Shown: one piece after another, positions 27,003 through 36,146 of the stretch
How positions within the stretch are numbered: the first letter of the stretch is position 1
Layout: the number at the start of each line of letters is the position of its first letter
The notes under the pieces: model-generated
Told to the model about the DNA's origin: nothing
The model's input: the letters and a program-made list of their open reading frames with translations, nothing else
Database searches by the model: none
Made by a program: the position numbers and the translations under genes
NCBI GenBank assembly: GCA_947588755.1
Contig: CANPZB010000005.1
Coordinates: 1 to 53,249 of the forward strand
DNA from: Candidatus Gastranaerophilales bacterium
Lineage (GTDB): Bacteria > Cyanobacteriota > Vampirovibrionia > Gastranaerophilales > Gastranaerophilaceae
Length of the DNA: 53,249 nt
Direction of reading: 5' to 3'

Positions 27003-27661
27003 TATCCGTATAATTCCTTGGAATTAAGGTAGTCTTTGACAAAATTAAGTGAGGACTGAACAATACGGGTAACACGCGAGGAAGAAAGCCCGACTTGCTG
27101 GGCAATATCTTTAACCTGCATATTTCTGTAAAATCTGTATTCTACAACAATTCTTTCTTTAGGCGGAAGTTTTGAAATAGCTTCTCTAATCATTCTGCCC
27201 ATTTCGGAAATTTCAGCGTTTTCATCGGGCATTGCATGTGAATCTTTTACAAAATCAAACGGAGAATCGTTATCACTTGCCGATGCCGCCAGACCGTCAA
27301 TAGAAAGTATGGTCTCGTAAATCGACTCTCTGACTTTAGCCTGCTGCATATCAATGCCTTCCGCCGCTTCGTCTTCGTCGTATTCATCATCGGCTTTATG
27401 CTTAAGCGAATACCATTTGTACCTTATCCTTAATTCATTTCTTATTGCCCAGCGAACAGCAGTCGCTATATAGGCGGAATTGTATTTTTCAAGTTGTTCT
27501 TCGGTTTTGTTTTTGATTAAAACCTGTACGGCTATAATACCTATCGAAACAAGTTCTTCATATTCAACCATGTGCGAAGGTATACGACGCTGTTCAACCT
27601 TCGCAACTTTCTTGACAATATCTATATACTCGAGTAATTTTTGTTTATTATCTATTATCAT
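26999..27661 (-). CDS. FliA/SigF-type sigma-70 factor
   Basis: This 220-aa sigma factor has region 2 (about residues 25-90: HMVEYEELVSIGIIAV and AYIATAVRWAIRNELR) and region 4 (about 165-215: LPPKERIVVEYRFYRNM, and VKDIAQQVGLSSSRVTRIVQ as the helix-turn-helix). Between them an acidic Asp/Glu-rich linker replaces most of region 3. Length and layout fit the flagellar/sporulation group (FliA, SigF, WhiG) better than ECF factors. It directly follows flhB on the same strand (29 bp), which supports flagellar control, and a sigma-28-like promoter precedes the fliM operon. A TGC-TAGAAT box just upstream may be its own promoter. Confidence 0.82.
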   Translation of the reverse strand: MIIDNKQKLLEYIDIVKKVAKVEQRRIPSHMVEYEELVSIGIIAVQVLIKNKTEEQLEKYNSAYIATAVRWAIRNELRIRYKWYSLKHKADDEYDEDEAAEGIDMQQAKVRESIYETILSIDGLAASASDNDSPFDFVKDSHAMPDENAEISEMGRMIREAISKLPPKERIVVEYRFYRNMQVKDIAQQVGLSSSRVTRIVQSSLNFVKDYLNSKELYGY

Positions 27662-27690
27662 GATACATAGTTATTCTAGCATAAATCTTT

Positions 27691-28764
27691 TTAAATATGC
27701 CCTTTATTTGAAGTATTTTTCATGTTGTACACAAAAAGTAAAATTTCCGCAACAGCTTTGTAAAGTTCGGGCGGTATTTGCTGATTTAAGTCAACCATTT
27801 TAAATAAAGCTCTTGCCACGGGGGCATTTTCAATTACGGGAATATTATGTTCTTTTGCGATATCAATTATTTTTTTTGCAATAAGTTCTGTTCCCTTTGC
27901 TATGAGCATCGGCGAAGCCATTTCCTCAGCCTCATATTTCAAAGCACAAGCTATATGTGTCGGATTTGTGACCACAAAATCAGCGTCAGGAACGGCATCC
28001 ATCATACCCTGCTGAAGCATTTGCATTCTTCGCTGTCTTAATGCCGCTTTTACGTTTGGATCACCTTCTGTGTTTTTATACTCATCTTTTATTTCCTTAA
28101 AAGACATTTTCTGGTCAGTTAAAAATTTCCATTTTGTAACCCCGTAATCCGCCGCAGATATAATAAGGAAGGCAATACAAGCTTTGAAAATAAAATCGGT
28201 TATAAGTTTTCCAAACTCTATCATAACAGCGAAATTATTATCGATTGAAGCCAGCATAAGTATGTTTTCTATATGAGAAGTATATACACTCCAACCTATA
28301 TAACCCAGTATAAAAACTTTGAGAATATTTTTGAACAGTTCAAAAAGTGTTTTTACGGACATTATGTTTTTAAAATATTTTGTGGGATTTAATTTATCCA
28401 ACTTAGGAATTAGCGGTGCCGTTGCAACCAGAGGCCCGACTTGAATAAAATCTGCCATTATCGCAACAAACCATGCCAGAAAAAGTATCGGACCTATAAT
28501 CAATGCCGCGGTTTTTATTGTTACAATAAATATATATGACATTCCTATGTCCGAAATATGCCCGTTAGGAATTTGTTCATACAGTAATGTGTATAACTGC
28601 ACGATTTGATTCCATATAAACGGTGCTATACCTACGATTACGGAAAACAGTATTAAAAGAGAAATAGCAGTTGAAAAATCCTTAGATTTTACAACCTGCC
28701 CTTCTTTTCTTGCCTGTTCCAGTTTTCTGGGCGTGGCATCAAATTGTTTATCTTCATCACCCAT
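27691..28764 (-). CDS. flhB: Flagellar export switch protein FlhB
   Basis: FlhB is the export-gate membrane protein that switches substrate class when the hook is complete. The 357-aa protein begins with the family pattern DKQFDATPRKLEQARKEGQV, has four membrane helices, and a cytoplasmic domain with the self-cleavage site NPTH (VVTNPTHIACALKYE). The tail PVIENAPVARALFKMVDLNQQIPPELYKAVAEIL is typical. It is distinguished from injectisome SctU only by context, which is flagellar. The sigma factor gene follows 29 bp later. Confidence 0.96.
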   Translation of the reverse strand: MGDEDKQFDATPRKLEQARKEGQVVKSKDFSTAISLLILFSVIVGIAPFIWNQIVQLYTLLYEQIPNGHISDIGMSYIFIVTIKTAALIIGPILFLAWFVAIMADFIQVGPLVATAPLIPKLDKLNPTKYFKNIMSVKTLFELFKNILKVFILGYIGWSVYTSHIENILMLASIDNNFAVMIEFGKLITDFIFKACIAFLIISAADYGVTKWKFLTDQKMSFKEIKDEYKNTEGDPNVKAALRQRRMQMLQQGMMDAVPDADFVVTNPTHIACALKYEAEEMASPMLIAKGTELIAKKIIDIAKEHNIPVIENAPVARALFKMVDLNQQIPPELYKAVAEILLFVYNMKNTSNKGHI

Positions 28765-28826
28765 ATATTACTTCCTTAATGAATATTATACCATGGTCAA
28801 TGTTAACAAAATATTTAATACTCAAA

Positions 28827-29480
28827 TTACCCTTGAACTATCTGTACACCGGAACTCGTTCCCAGTCTTGAAGCCCCCGCATTTATCATATTAATTGCCG
28901 TTTCTTTATCACGTATCCCGCCGGAAGCTTTTACCTTTAACCCGTAAGGTGAAACCGTTTCGTACATAAGTTTTACATCCTCAACTTTCGCACCTGCTCC
29001 GCCTTTAACAAATCCTGTCGAGGTTTTTACAAAATCCGCTTTCGCCTTTATACAAAGTTCACAAGCCTTTTTTATTTCTGATTTATCAAGCAAATCCGTT
29101 TCCAGAATAACTTTTAACGGTTTATCTTTGCAGGCATCTTTGACCGATTTAATGTCATGTTCAACAAAATCATAATCTTTATTCTTTAAGGCGGTAACAT
29201 TAATAACCATATCGATTTCATCGGCACCGTCGGATATAGCTTTTTCCGCTTCAAAAACTTTTGTTTCCGTTTTATTTGCCCCCAACGGAAAACCCACAAC
29301 CGTAACTATTTTAACATCGCTTCCCGCCAATTCTTTTTTTGCGAAAGTTACATATTCAGGATTGATGCAAACCCCGAGAAAATTATATTTTTTAGCTTCC
29401 GAAAAAAGCTTAAGAAAATCATCTATTATAGCATCCTGTTTTAACAAGGTATGTTCTATGTATCCGTTAATATTTTCCAT
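28827..29480 (-). CDS. deoC: Deoxyribose-phosphate aldolase
   Basis: DeoC cleaves 2-deoxyribose-5-phosphate to glyceraldehyde-3-phosphate and acetaldehyde. The 217-aa class I aldolase shows IEHTLLK near the N-terminus, VVGFPLG, the DEIDMVIN segment, and the Schiff-base lysine in DFVKTSTGF, followed by VKASGGIRD. AGGAGA lies a few bases upstream of ATG. It follows metF with an 8-bp gap, so the two are probably co-transcribed, although they have no obvious metabolic link. No other deo genes are nearby. Confidence 0.96.
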   Translation of the reverse strand: MENINGYIEHTLLKQDAIIDDFLKLFSEAKKYNFLGVCINPEYVTFAKKELAGSDVKIVTVVGFPLGANKTETKVFEAEKAISDGADEIDMVINVTALKNKDYDFVEHDIKSVKDACKDKPLKVILETDLLDKSEIKKACELCIKAKADFVKTSTGFVKGGAGAKVEDVKLMYETVSPYGLKVKASGGIRDKETAINMINAGASRLGTSSGVQIVQG

Positions 29481-29488
29481 ATTTTCTC

Positions 29489-30364
29489 CTATAAAATATT
29501 TTCAAGAATTTGCGATACTGAGTATGATTTGTTTAATGTATAAAAATGCAAACCTGCTACTTCGGCATCTATAAGCTGGTTACACTGATAACAGGCAAAG
29601 TCAATACCCATTTCTCTCAAACTTTTAAAATCATCTTTATATTTTTCGATTTTATCGGCAAGTGTTTTCGGAATTTCTATTCTTGCAAGATTTACCATTT
29701 TCGATATCTGTTTGTGGCTGAGAATAGGCATTATGCCTGCTATTATAGGAATATTAATCCCCGCATCCCTTACCAATTGAATATAACTGAAAAATTTATC
29801 GTTGTTAAAAAATAATTGAGTGAAAATAGCTTGAGCACCCGCATCAACTTTTTTTTTCAAATTTTCTATATCCGCATAAACATCGGGGCTTTCAATATGT
29901 CCTTCGGGATAACCTGCAACTCCTATTGATAAATCGGTATTTTTTCTGATAAAATCAACCAGTTCGTTCGCATAGTGAAAATCATGACACATATCTTCTT
30001 TATTTTCTGGAATATCCCCTCTGAGAGCAAGAATATTTTTTACACCGAGATTTTGAATATATTTAAGATAATCGAAAATTTTTGTCTTTGAAGTGCATAC
30101 ACAAGTTAAATGGGGCATTACATTAAATCCCATATCATTTTTTAAATGTTCAAGAACGATATTTGACTCCTGATTGTGTTCCCCCGCTCTGCAAGTCAAA
30201 GAGATAAACTCCGGTGAATATTTTTTGAGTTTGGATAATTCTTCGTAAAGCTTTTCCGGTTCGCTTTGCGGAGGAAAAACTTCAAAGGATATTTTAGGCT
30301 TAACCCATTTATAAATCCCGTTATTTTTTATATCTTTTTCACTATAAATTTCACACAGCTTCAT
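29489..30364 (-). CDS. metF: Methylenetetrahydrofolate reductase
   Basis: MetF reduces 5,10-methylene-THF to 5-methyl-THF for methionine synthesis. The 291-aa FAD barrel shows ISFEVFPPQSEPEKL, SLTCRAG, MPHLTCVC, NILALRGD and AGIMPILSHKQI, all typical. I choose ATG 30364 over TTG 30370; neither has a clear ribosome site, and a TG-T-GATAAA -10-like box lies about 8 bases upstream, so a short or absent leader is possible. It follows infB by about 35 bp and precedes deoC by 8 bp. Confidence 0.94.
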   Translation of the reverse strand: MKLCEIYSEKDIKNNGIYKWVKPKISFEVFPPQSEPEKLYEELSKLKKYSPEFISLTCRAGEHNQESNIVLEHLKNDMGFNVMPHLTCVCTSKTKIFDYLKYIQNLGVKNILALRGDIPENKEDMCHDFHYANELVDFIRKNTDLSIGVAGYPEGHIESPDVYADIENLKKKVDAGAQAIFTQLFFNNDKFFSYIQLVRDAGINIPIIAGIMPILSHKQISKMVNLARIEIPKTLADKIEKYKDDFKSLREMGIDFACYQCNQLIDAEVAGLHFYTLNKSYSVSQILENIL

Positions 30365-30399
30365 AAGCAAATTTTATCACAAATTAAAAATTAATATCT

Positions 30400-32970
30400 C
30401 TACAGGCTACTGCGTTTAACTTCTTCGGTAGTTGAAACTTCAATAATGTCACCGACTTCAATGTCGTTCCATTTTGCGAATGAAATACCGCATTCAAAAC
30501 CTTGCGAAACTTCTTTTACATCATCCTTAAACCGTTTAAGCTGGTCTATTGCTCCGCGGAATATTTCTTCTCCGTTTCGGTATAAAACAGCATCTTTACT
30601 TCTTACTATCTTACCTTCAGTTACGTAACAGCCCGCAATCTTGGTTGTCTTACCAATCGTAAATACCTGTCTTACTTCGGCTTTACCAAGTTCAATTTCC
30701 TTAATTTCGGGTTCAAGGAGTGAAAGCATTGTTTGTTCAATGTCTTCAAGAATTTGATAAATTATATCATATTTCTTAATTGTTACCCCTTCTCTTTCTG
30801 CGGCTTGTAAAGCATTTGAATCTTCTTTAACCGCAAATCCGAGAATTAATGCACCGGAAGCCGAAGCCAGCATAACATCCGCTTCCGAAATATCACCGAC
30901 ACCAACGTGAATAATTTTTGTCGTAATTTGTTTTGACTCAAGCTGTGCGATGGCCTGTGAAACGGCTTCCGCAGAACCATGAGTGTTAGCTTTAATTATC
31001 AAATTCAGTTGAGGAATATCTTCATCGCCTGATACGGCTTCTCTGCGGATATGTGCCGGAAGCATTGCTTCAAGCCGTTTGTTTCTTTCTTTTTCTTTTC
31101 TCTTATCGACAATGGCTTTCATTTCTTTTTCATTTTGAACGACTTCAAAATAATTGCCCGCCTGAGGTACTTCAGTTAAACCCAAAATCTCAACCGGAGT
31201 CGAGGGTTCGGCTTTCTGAATTCTTTCACCCGAATCGGACAGTAAAGCTCTTACACGACCGCAAGCCGTACCGACAACTATACAATTTCCGACACGTAAC
31301 GTACCGTTTTGAACAAGCAGTGTTGCAACAGGGCCTTTGCCTTTATCCAAATTAGCTTCAATTACGACTCCCGAAGCTTCTGCTTTCGGATTTGCTTTCA
31401 AATCCTGTACATCAGCGACGAGAAGAATGTATTCCAAAAGTTCATCAATACCTGTTCCCTGCAATGCCGAAACCTTTACCGTAATGGTATCACCGCCCCA
31501 TTCTTCGGGGACAAGTCCGTGTTCGGTAAGCTGCTGTAAAATTCTGTCGGGATTTGCATCGGGTTTATCAATTTTGTTTACGGCTACTATAATAGGGACT
31601 TCGGCAGCTTTAGCATGGCTGATTGCTTCTATGGTTTGAGGCATTATACCGTCATCAGCAGCTACAACCAAAATTGCAATATCAGTGGCTTTAGCACCTC
31701 TTGCCCTCATTTCCGTAAATGCTTCGTGACCCGGAGTATCAACAAAAACAATTTTTTTATCCTGCGAGTTGTTGCCTAAATATACAGTGTAAGCACCTAT
31801 TGACTGAGTAATTCCGCCGACTTCGGTTGCGACAATTTTATGCTTTGAAGCACGAATGCTGTCCAGCAATGTTGTTTTCCCGTGGTCTACGTGTCCCATT
31901 ATACTTACGACGGGGGCACGTTTTTTGAGTAATTTTTTATCAGCTTCGCTTAAAACTTTTTGTTTTTGTTCTTTTTCAAGTTCTTCTTCAATAAATGCAT
32001 CCACATCTTCTTCCAGAACTTCAAGTTCATATTCCGCACAAATCTTTTTAATGACATCAACATCTATAAGCTGGTTTACGGTAGCCATTATGCCTTGAAA
32101 CATCAAGAACTTAACAATTTCAGCGGGAGTTTTTTGTATTTTTGTCGCTAATTCGCTTATAGTCATAGCCTGATTAACAACAATTTGTTTGACTTCCTGA
32201 ACTTCTTCCTCTTTATGTGAACGCTTTTTATGTTTTTGTGCGGCAGCTTTTTCAAGAGAAATTCTTTCCTGTTCTTCTTTTTTTGAATTAAAATCTTTGT
32301 TTCTTTTCTTAGAATCCGCACCCGAGCGTTTTCTTGAAGATCCTTTATTTTCGTAAATATCCTGAGATATAATATGACGCTGAATAGGTCTCCTTTCAGT
32401 AGAAGCGGCAGGTCTTTTAGGTTTTTCAGCATCTTTGGATGACGCACCATCTCTGTTAATAGGTCTTTTTTCGGATTTTAATGTTTTTAAATCTTTATCA
32501 AAACGATTTCTTGAAGGGAATTTACCCGTTGAAGCTGTATTTCTTTCTCCTGTAGCAGGTCTTTTCGGGCGTAATCCTTTTTCATCGGTTTCTGAGGTGT
32601 TTGTTTTGGCGGGAGCACGTCTGACAATTTCAAGTCTGCTCTGGGGTTTAACTATTTCGATTTTCGGTCTTTTGGGAGTCTCAATTTTAAATTCTTTCGA
32701 GTCGGTAATTTCTTCTTTTTTTTCGGTTTTTTCTTCTTTTTCGGCAGTTATTTTTGCTTTTTTAACAACAAATGCTTTCGGTTTTTTGACGGTTTTCACT
32801 TCGCCGTTTGCGATAAATTCTTTGAGTTTAGCCGCCTGATCAGCCGTTACGGAACTGTTATTGGTTTTACCCGTAATAGAAATTTTGTTAAATTTTTCTA
32901 TTATTTCTTTACTCGTAAAACCGAGTTCTTTTGCTAAATCACCTATTTTTATGTTGTTTTCAAGACTCAT
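30400..32970 (-). CDS. infB: Translation initiation factor IF-2
   Basis: IF-2 is the GTPase that places initiator tRNA on the ribosome. The 856-aa protein has an IF2_N domain (residues 1-55), a long basic Lys/Arg/Pro linker (about 60-260), a second IF2_N domain (about 275-330), then the GTPase with [36 protein letters not shown] and NKIDKP, followed by the beta-barrel and C-terminal domains. Its start overlaps the rnpM stop by 11 bases. The usual neighbours nusA, rimP and rbfA are absent; prfA lies upstream and metF downstream. Confidence 0.98.
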   Translation of the reverse strand: MSLENNIKIGDLAKELGFTSKEIIEKFNKISITGKTNNSSVTADQAAKLKEFIANGEVKTVKKPKAFVVKKAKITAEKEEKTEKKEEITDSKEFKIETPKRPKIEIVKPQSRLEIVRRAPAKTNTSETDEKGLRPKRPATGERNTASTGKFPSRNRFDKDLKTLKSEKRPINRDGASSKDAEKPKRPAASTERRPIQRHIISQDIYENKGSSRKRSGADSKKRNKDFNSKKEEQERISLEKAAAQKHKKRSHKEEEVQEVKQIVVNQAMTISELATKIQKTPAEIVKFLMFQGIMATVNQLIDVDVIKKICAEYELEVLEEDVDAFIEEELEKEQKQKVLSEADKKLLKKRAPVVSIMGHVDHGKTTLLDSIRASKHKIVATEVGGITQSIGAYTVYLGNNSQDKKIVFVDTPGHEAFTEMRARGAKATDIAILVVAADDGIMPQTIEAISHAKAAEVPIIVAVNKIDKPDANPDRILQQLTEHGLVPEEWGGDTITVKVSALQGTGIDELLEYILLVADVQDLKANPKAEASGVVIEANLDKGKGPVATLLVQNGTLRVGNCIVVGTACGRVRALLSDSGERIQKAEPSTPVEILGLTEVPQAGNYFEVVQNEKEMKAIVDKRKEKERNKRLEAMLPAHIRREAVSGDEDIPQLNLIIKANTHGSAEAVSQAIAQLESKQITTKIIHVGVGDISEADVMLASASGALILGFAVKEDSNALQAAEREGVTIKKYDIIYQILEDIEQTMLSLLEPEIKEIELGKAEVRQVFTIGKTTKIAGCYVTEGKIVRSKDAVLYRNGEEIFRGAIDQLKRFKDDVKEVSQGFECGISFAKWNDIEVGDIIEVSTTEEVKRSSL

Positions 32971-33205
32971 TTAATAGTTTTCCTTTCAATTCCTCAGAAA
33001 TATTAGTTTTCAACGCTTTCTGAAGTCTGTTTTTTTTAATTGCGGCTTCCGCACAATTTTTATTATAGCAAAGATAAGCAGATCTGCCAAATATTTTTGA
33101 ATTGGGGTTAACAATTACATTTCCGGTTGTTTTTTCGCGTGTAAGCCTCAGCATCTCATTTCTGTCTTTGATTTGTCCGCAGCCTGCACACTTTCTTTTT
33201 ATCAC
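32960..33205 (-). CDS. rnpM: YlxR/RnpM family RNA-binding protein
   Basis: This 81-aa protein has the DUF448 signature: an N-terminal KRKCAGCGQIKDRNEMLRL, then FGRSAYLCYNKNC and a basic C-terminal helix. In Bacillus this family binds RNA and modulates RNase P. Here the family's usual link to infB is kept, with an 11-base overlap, but nusA, its usual upstream neighbour, is missing; prfA is 7 bp upstream instead. The gene is complete. Confidence 0.93.
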   Translation of the reverse strand: MIKRKCAGCGQIKDRNEMLRLTREKTTGNVIVNPNSKIFGRSAYLCYNKNCAEAAIKKNRLQKALKTNISEELKGKLLNES

Positions 33206-33212
33206 TTTAACC

Positions 33213-34295
33213 TCAATTCATCTGAGCGAGTTTTTCAAGCTTAAGTTTTTGGTCATGTTCGACGAGTAATCCTATAAGCTCATCCAAATCGCCGTCTATT
33301 ACGGTATTTACATTCAAATTATGATTAATCCTGTGGTCGGTCAAGCGTCCCTGCGGAAAGTTATAAGTCCTTATACGTTCGCTTCTGTCGCCGGTACCGA
33401 CCTGTGAACGACGTAAATCGGTAATTTCCTGCATTTGCTTTTGAACTTCCATGTCATACAATTTTGCTTTCAAAATTTGTAAAGCACGTTCTTTATTTTG
33501 AAGTTGAGAGCGTTCTTCGGTACAAAAAATCATTATACCCGTGGGTTTGTGAAAAACTCTTGCGGCGGTTTCAACTTTGTTTACGTTTTGACCTCCGGCA
33601 CCGCCTGAACGTGCGGTTGTAATTTCAACATCGTTCATATTAAGTTCGACTTCAACATCGTCAACTTCCGGCATAACGGCTACGGTTGCGGTTGAAGTGT
33701 GGACTCTGCCCTGTGATTCGGTAGTCGGAACTCTTTGTACGCGATGTACTCCGGATTCATATTTCAATTTTGAATAAATACTGTCACCTTTCATTGAAAT
33801 GATAATTTCGGAAACTCCGCCCGCTTCACACTCGGTTTTGCTCAAAACCTGAGTTTGCCAGCCCTGTTTGTCGGCATATCTCATGTACATTCTTGCCAAA
33901 TCACCCGCAAAAATGTTTGCTTCATCGCCACCTGCACCACCTCTAATTTCAAGCATAATATCTTTATCATCCATAGGGTCACGCGGCAAAAGAAGGACTT
34001 TCATTTTTTCTTCGTACTCGGGAAGTTTAGCCTCGTTTGTTTCGATTTCCGCTTTCAGATAAGATTTCATTTCTTCGTCATTTTCGGCTTTCAGAAGTTC
34101 TTTTGCTTCTTCAATATTATCGGAAGCTTTTTTCCAGGCGTAGTATAATTCCACTGTTTCTTCCATTGATTTTCTTTGTTTTGAAAGGTCGCGAAACTTG
34201 TTATAATCCTGAATAACCGCAGGGTCGGACAAAGTTACGCCCAATTCGTTATATTTTTTTTCTATTTGCAGAATTTTGTCCAACATATCTTTCAT
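33213..34295 (-). CDS. prfA: Peptide chain release factor 1
   Basis: RF1 reads UAA and UAG and triggers peptide release. The 360-aa protein has the catalytic GGQ within [18 protein letters not shown] and the RF1-type codon-recognition tripeptide PTT in [10 protein letters not shown] (PxT, versus SPF in RF2). Length is standard. It is the first gene of the prfA-rnpM-infB minus-strand unit and diverges from purA across a 144-bp gap. prmC, the methylase for the GGQ Gln, is not adjacent. Confidence 0.97.
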   Translation of the reverse strand: MKDMLDKILQIEKKYNELGVTLSDPAVIQDYNKFRDLSKQRKSMEETVELYYAWKKASDNIEEAKELLKAENDEEMKSYLKAEIETNEAKLPEYEEKMKVLLLPRDPMDDKDIMLEIRGGAGGDEANIFAGDLARMYMRYADKQGWQTQVLSKTECEAGGVSEIIISMKGDSIYSKLKYESGVHRVQRVPTTESQGRVHTSTATVAVMPEVDDVEVELNMNDVEITTARSGGAGGQNVNKVETAARVFHKPTGIMIFCTEERSQLQNKERALQILKAKLYDMEVQKQMQEITDLRRSQVGTGDRSERIRTYNFPQGRLTDHRINHNLNVNTVIDGDLDELIGLLVEHDQKLKLEKLAQMN

Positions 34296-34370
34296 AACCC
34301 GATTATATCAGGAACAAAAAAAAATTCAAACACAGCGGTTTTTGACGTAAAAGGTTAAAATATTGATATT

Positions 34371-34399
34371 TTGCAAAAACAAAAAATTTTTGTGATAAT
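34371..34399 (+). promoter_or_regulatory. Probable promoter of purA
   Basis: TTGCAA (34371-34376), 17 bases, GATAAT (34394-34399), about 40 bases before the purA ATG, which has GAAAGGGA upstream. Confidence 0.55.
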
Positions 34400-34439
34400 A
34401 TTACATGGGGAATTTTCCTGATAAAAGAAAGGGATATAT

Positions 34440-35720
34440 ATGAATAAAGTTGTTATCGGAGCACAATGGGGAGATGAAGGCAAAGCAAAAATTACAGACT
34501 TGCTTGCGGAAAACTCGGATTTAATTATAAGATATCAGGGCGGTTGTAATGCCGGACATACCGTTGTGGTCGATAATAAAACCTACAAGTTTCACCTTAT
34601 TCCATCGGGAATTTTATACGGGAACAAAACCTGTTTTCTCGGTGCCGGAACCGTTATTCTGCCTGAGTCTTTTGAAGCGGAAGTAAAAGGGCTTATATCG
34701 GACGGTATTGACGTTTCGGGTTTAAAAATAAGTCCTCTGGCATCTGTTACCATGCCTTACCATACCGAAATTGACGGATACAGCGAAAATAATGCCAAAA
34801 AAGGCAAAATAGGTACAACCAAAAAAGGTATCGGGCCTACTTACACTGATAAATCGGGCAGAATAGGTTTTAAGGCACAAGATTTATACTCTGATGAAGC
34901 CTTGGAAGAAAAGCTGGATGTCATTTTGCCGATTAAAAATAAAGTTCTCAAAGAAGTTTACGGCCTAAAACCTTATTCAAAAGAAGAAATTCGTGAACTT
35001 TGCAAAAAATATGCGGAAATTTTCAGACCGTATATATGTTTTGACTGGCAGGAAATGCTGAATAAATTTAAAAACGGTCATAACATATTATTTGAAGGAG
35101 CACAGGGTGTCATGCTTGATGTGGATTACGGAACATACCCTTACGTAACCAGTTCAAATCCTATAGGCGGCGGTGCCGCAACAGGAAGCGGTTATGGCCC
35201 GACGGTTATTGACGAAGTAATCGGTGTTGCCAAAGCTTATGTAACAAGAGTCGGAGAAGGACCTTTTGTTACGGAGCTTAATGACGAAACAGGAAACAAA
35301 ATAAGAGATATCGGGCATGAATACGGTGTTACTACAGGCAGACCCAGAAGATGCGGATGGTTTGATGCCGTTACAATGAAATATGCCGTTTTGACAGGCG
35401 GAATTACCTCAATAGCTTTAACCAAAATTGATGTGTTTGATGATTTTGACGAAATAAAAATTTGTACGGCGTACCGCGACAAGAGAAACGGTGAAATTTA
35501 CAATTCTTACCCTACTGATGTATTTATTCACAAGTATCTTGAGCCGGTTTACGAAACTCATAACGGCTGGAAAACTGATATAACAGGCATAAGAAATTAT
35601 GATGATTTACCGCAAAACGTCAAGAGTTATCTTTCCCGTCTGGAAGAACTCCTTGAAGTGCCTATATCAATTGTAAGCGTAGGACCTGACAGAGAACAAA
35701 CCATATTTAAGTGCTGTTAA
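34440..35720 (+). CDS. purA: Adenylosuccinate synthetase
   Basis: PurA joins aspartate to IMP with GTP in AMP synthesis. The 426-aa protein has GAQWGDEGKAKITDLL at the N-terminus, RYQGGCNAGHTV, GTTKKGIGPTYTDK, LFEGAQGVMLDVDYGTYP and the C-terminal TGRPRRCGWFDAV. One oddity is GDEGKAK where nearly all family members have GDEGKGK; the changed residue lies in the phosphate-binding loop. The rest of the active site looks intact, so I expect activity. It has its own promoter and diverges from prfA. Confidence 0.96.
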   Translation: MNKVVIGAQWGDEGKAKITDLLAENSDLIIRYQGGCNAGHTVVVDNKTYKFHLIPSGILYGNKTCFLGAGTVILPESFEAEVKGLISDGIDVSGLKISPLASVTMPYHTEIDGYSENNAKKGKIGTTKKGIGPTYTDKSGRIGFKAQDLYSDEALEEKLDVILPIKNKVLKEVYGLKPYSKEEIRELCKKYAEIFRPYICFDWQEMLNKFKNGHNILFEGAQGVMLDVDYGTYPYVTSSNPIGGGAATGSGYGPTVIDEVIGVAKAYVTRVGEGPFVTELNDETGNKIRDIGHEYGVTTGRPRRCGWFDAVTMKYAVLTGGITSIALTKIDVFDDFDEIKICTAYRDKRNGEIYNSYPTDVFIHKYLEPVYETHNGWKTDITGIRNYDDLPQNVKSYLSRLEELLEVPISIVSVGPDREQTIFKCC

Positions 35721-35861
35721 CGGCATTTTAAATCATTCCCGAGATAATCCGTCGCATTTCAGGTAATCCATATTGCCGCAGATTATCTGTGAAGTGCAGA
35801 AGAAACCGTTGATGTAACACAATGGCATATCATTCAACGTATATATTCGATTATTATCCAC

Positions 35862-35906
35862 ATAAAAATTAAAGAGGACAGAATATTTACTTGTCCTCTT
35901 TAATTT
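35862..35906 (-). terminator. Terminator downstream of tRNA-Arg
   Basis: On the minus strand the tRNA 3' end runs directly into a 15-bp perfect stem (AAATTAAAGAGGACA at 35866-35880 paired with 35892-35906) with an 11-base loop, followed by TTTTTATG. The stem begins at the tRNA discriminator base. Confidence 0.8.
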
Positions 35907-35979
35907 ACGCCCGGTGCGATTCGAACGCACGACCCTCTGCTTAGAAGGCAGATGCTCTATCCGGCTGAGCTACGGACGC
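35906..35979 (-). tRNA. tRNA-Arg (anticodon TCT)
   Basis: The minus strand folds as a cloverleaf: acceptor GCGTCCG/CGGGCGT (with G1-U72 and U4-G69 wobbles), D stem GCTC/GAGC, anticodon stem TCTGC/GCAGA with loop CTTCTAA (anticodon TCT, reading AGA and AGG), T stem GTGCG/CGCAC with loop TTCGAAT, discriminator A. CCA is not encoded. AGA is a common arginine codon in these AT-rich genes. A promoter candidate lies at 36114-36141 and a terminator follows directly. Confidence 0.93.
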
Positions 35980-36113
35980 TTAATTCACTGTCTTTAATTC
36001 TTATCGCTTGATGGCATTTTGCTAACAAAGTGTTTGCTATATTGGGTGAAATTCTTCGTGTCCTAATCATTACGGATATCTTCGGCAAGAATATTCTATC
36101 CCTTAGCGAACTT

Positions 36114-36141
36114 ATAATATCATAAAAATTTTTTAGTGCAA
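36114..36141 (-). promoter_or_regulatory. Candidate promoter of tRNA-Arg
   Basis: Minus strand TTGCAC (36136-36141), 16 bases, TATTAT (36114-36119), just after the glycosyltransferase stop. It would give a 5' leader of about 130 bases before the tRNA; I see no second tRNA or clear ORF in that leader (35980-36110). Confidence 0.5.
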
Positions 36142-36146
36142 GTCTT

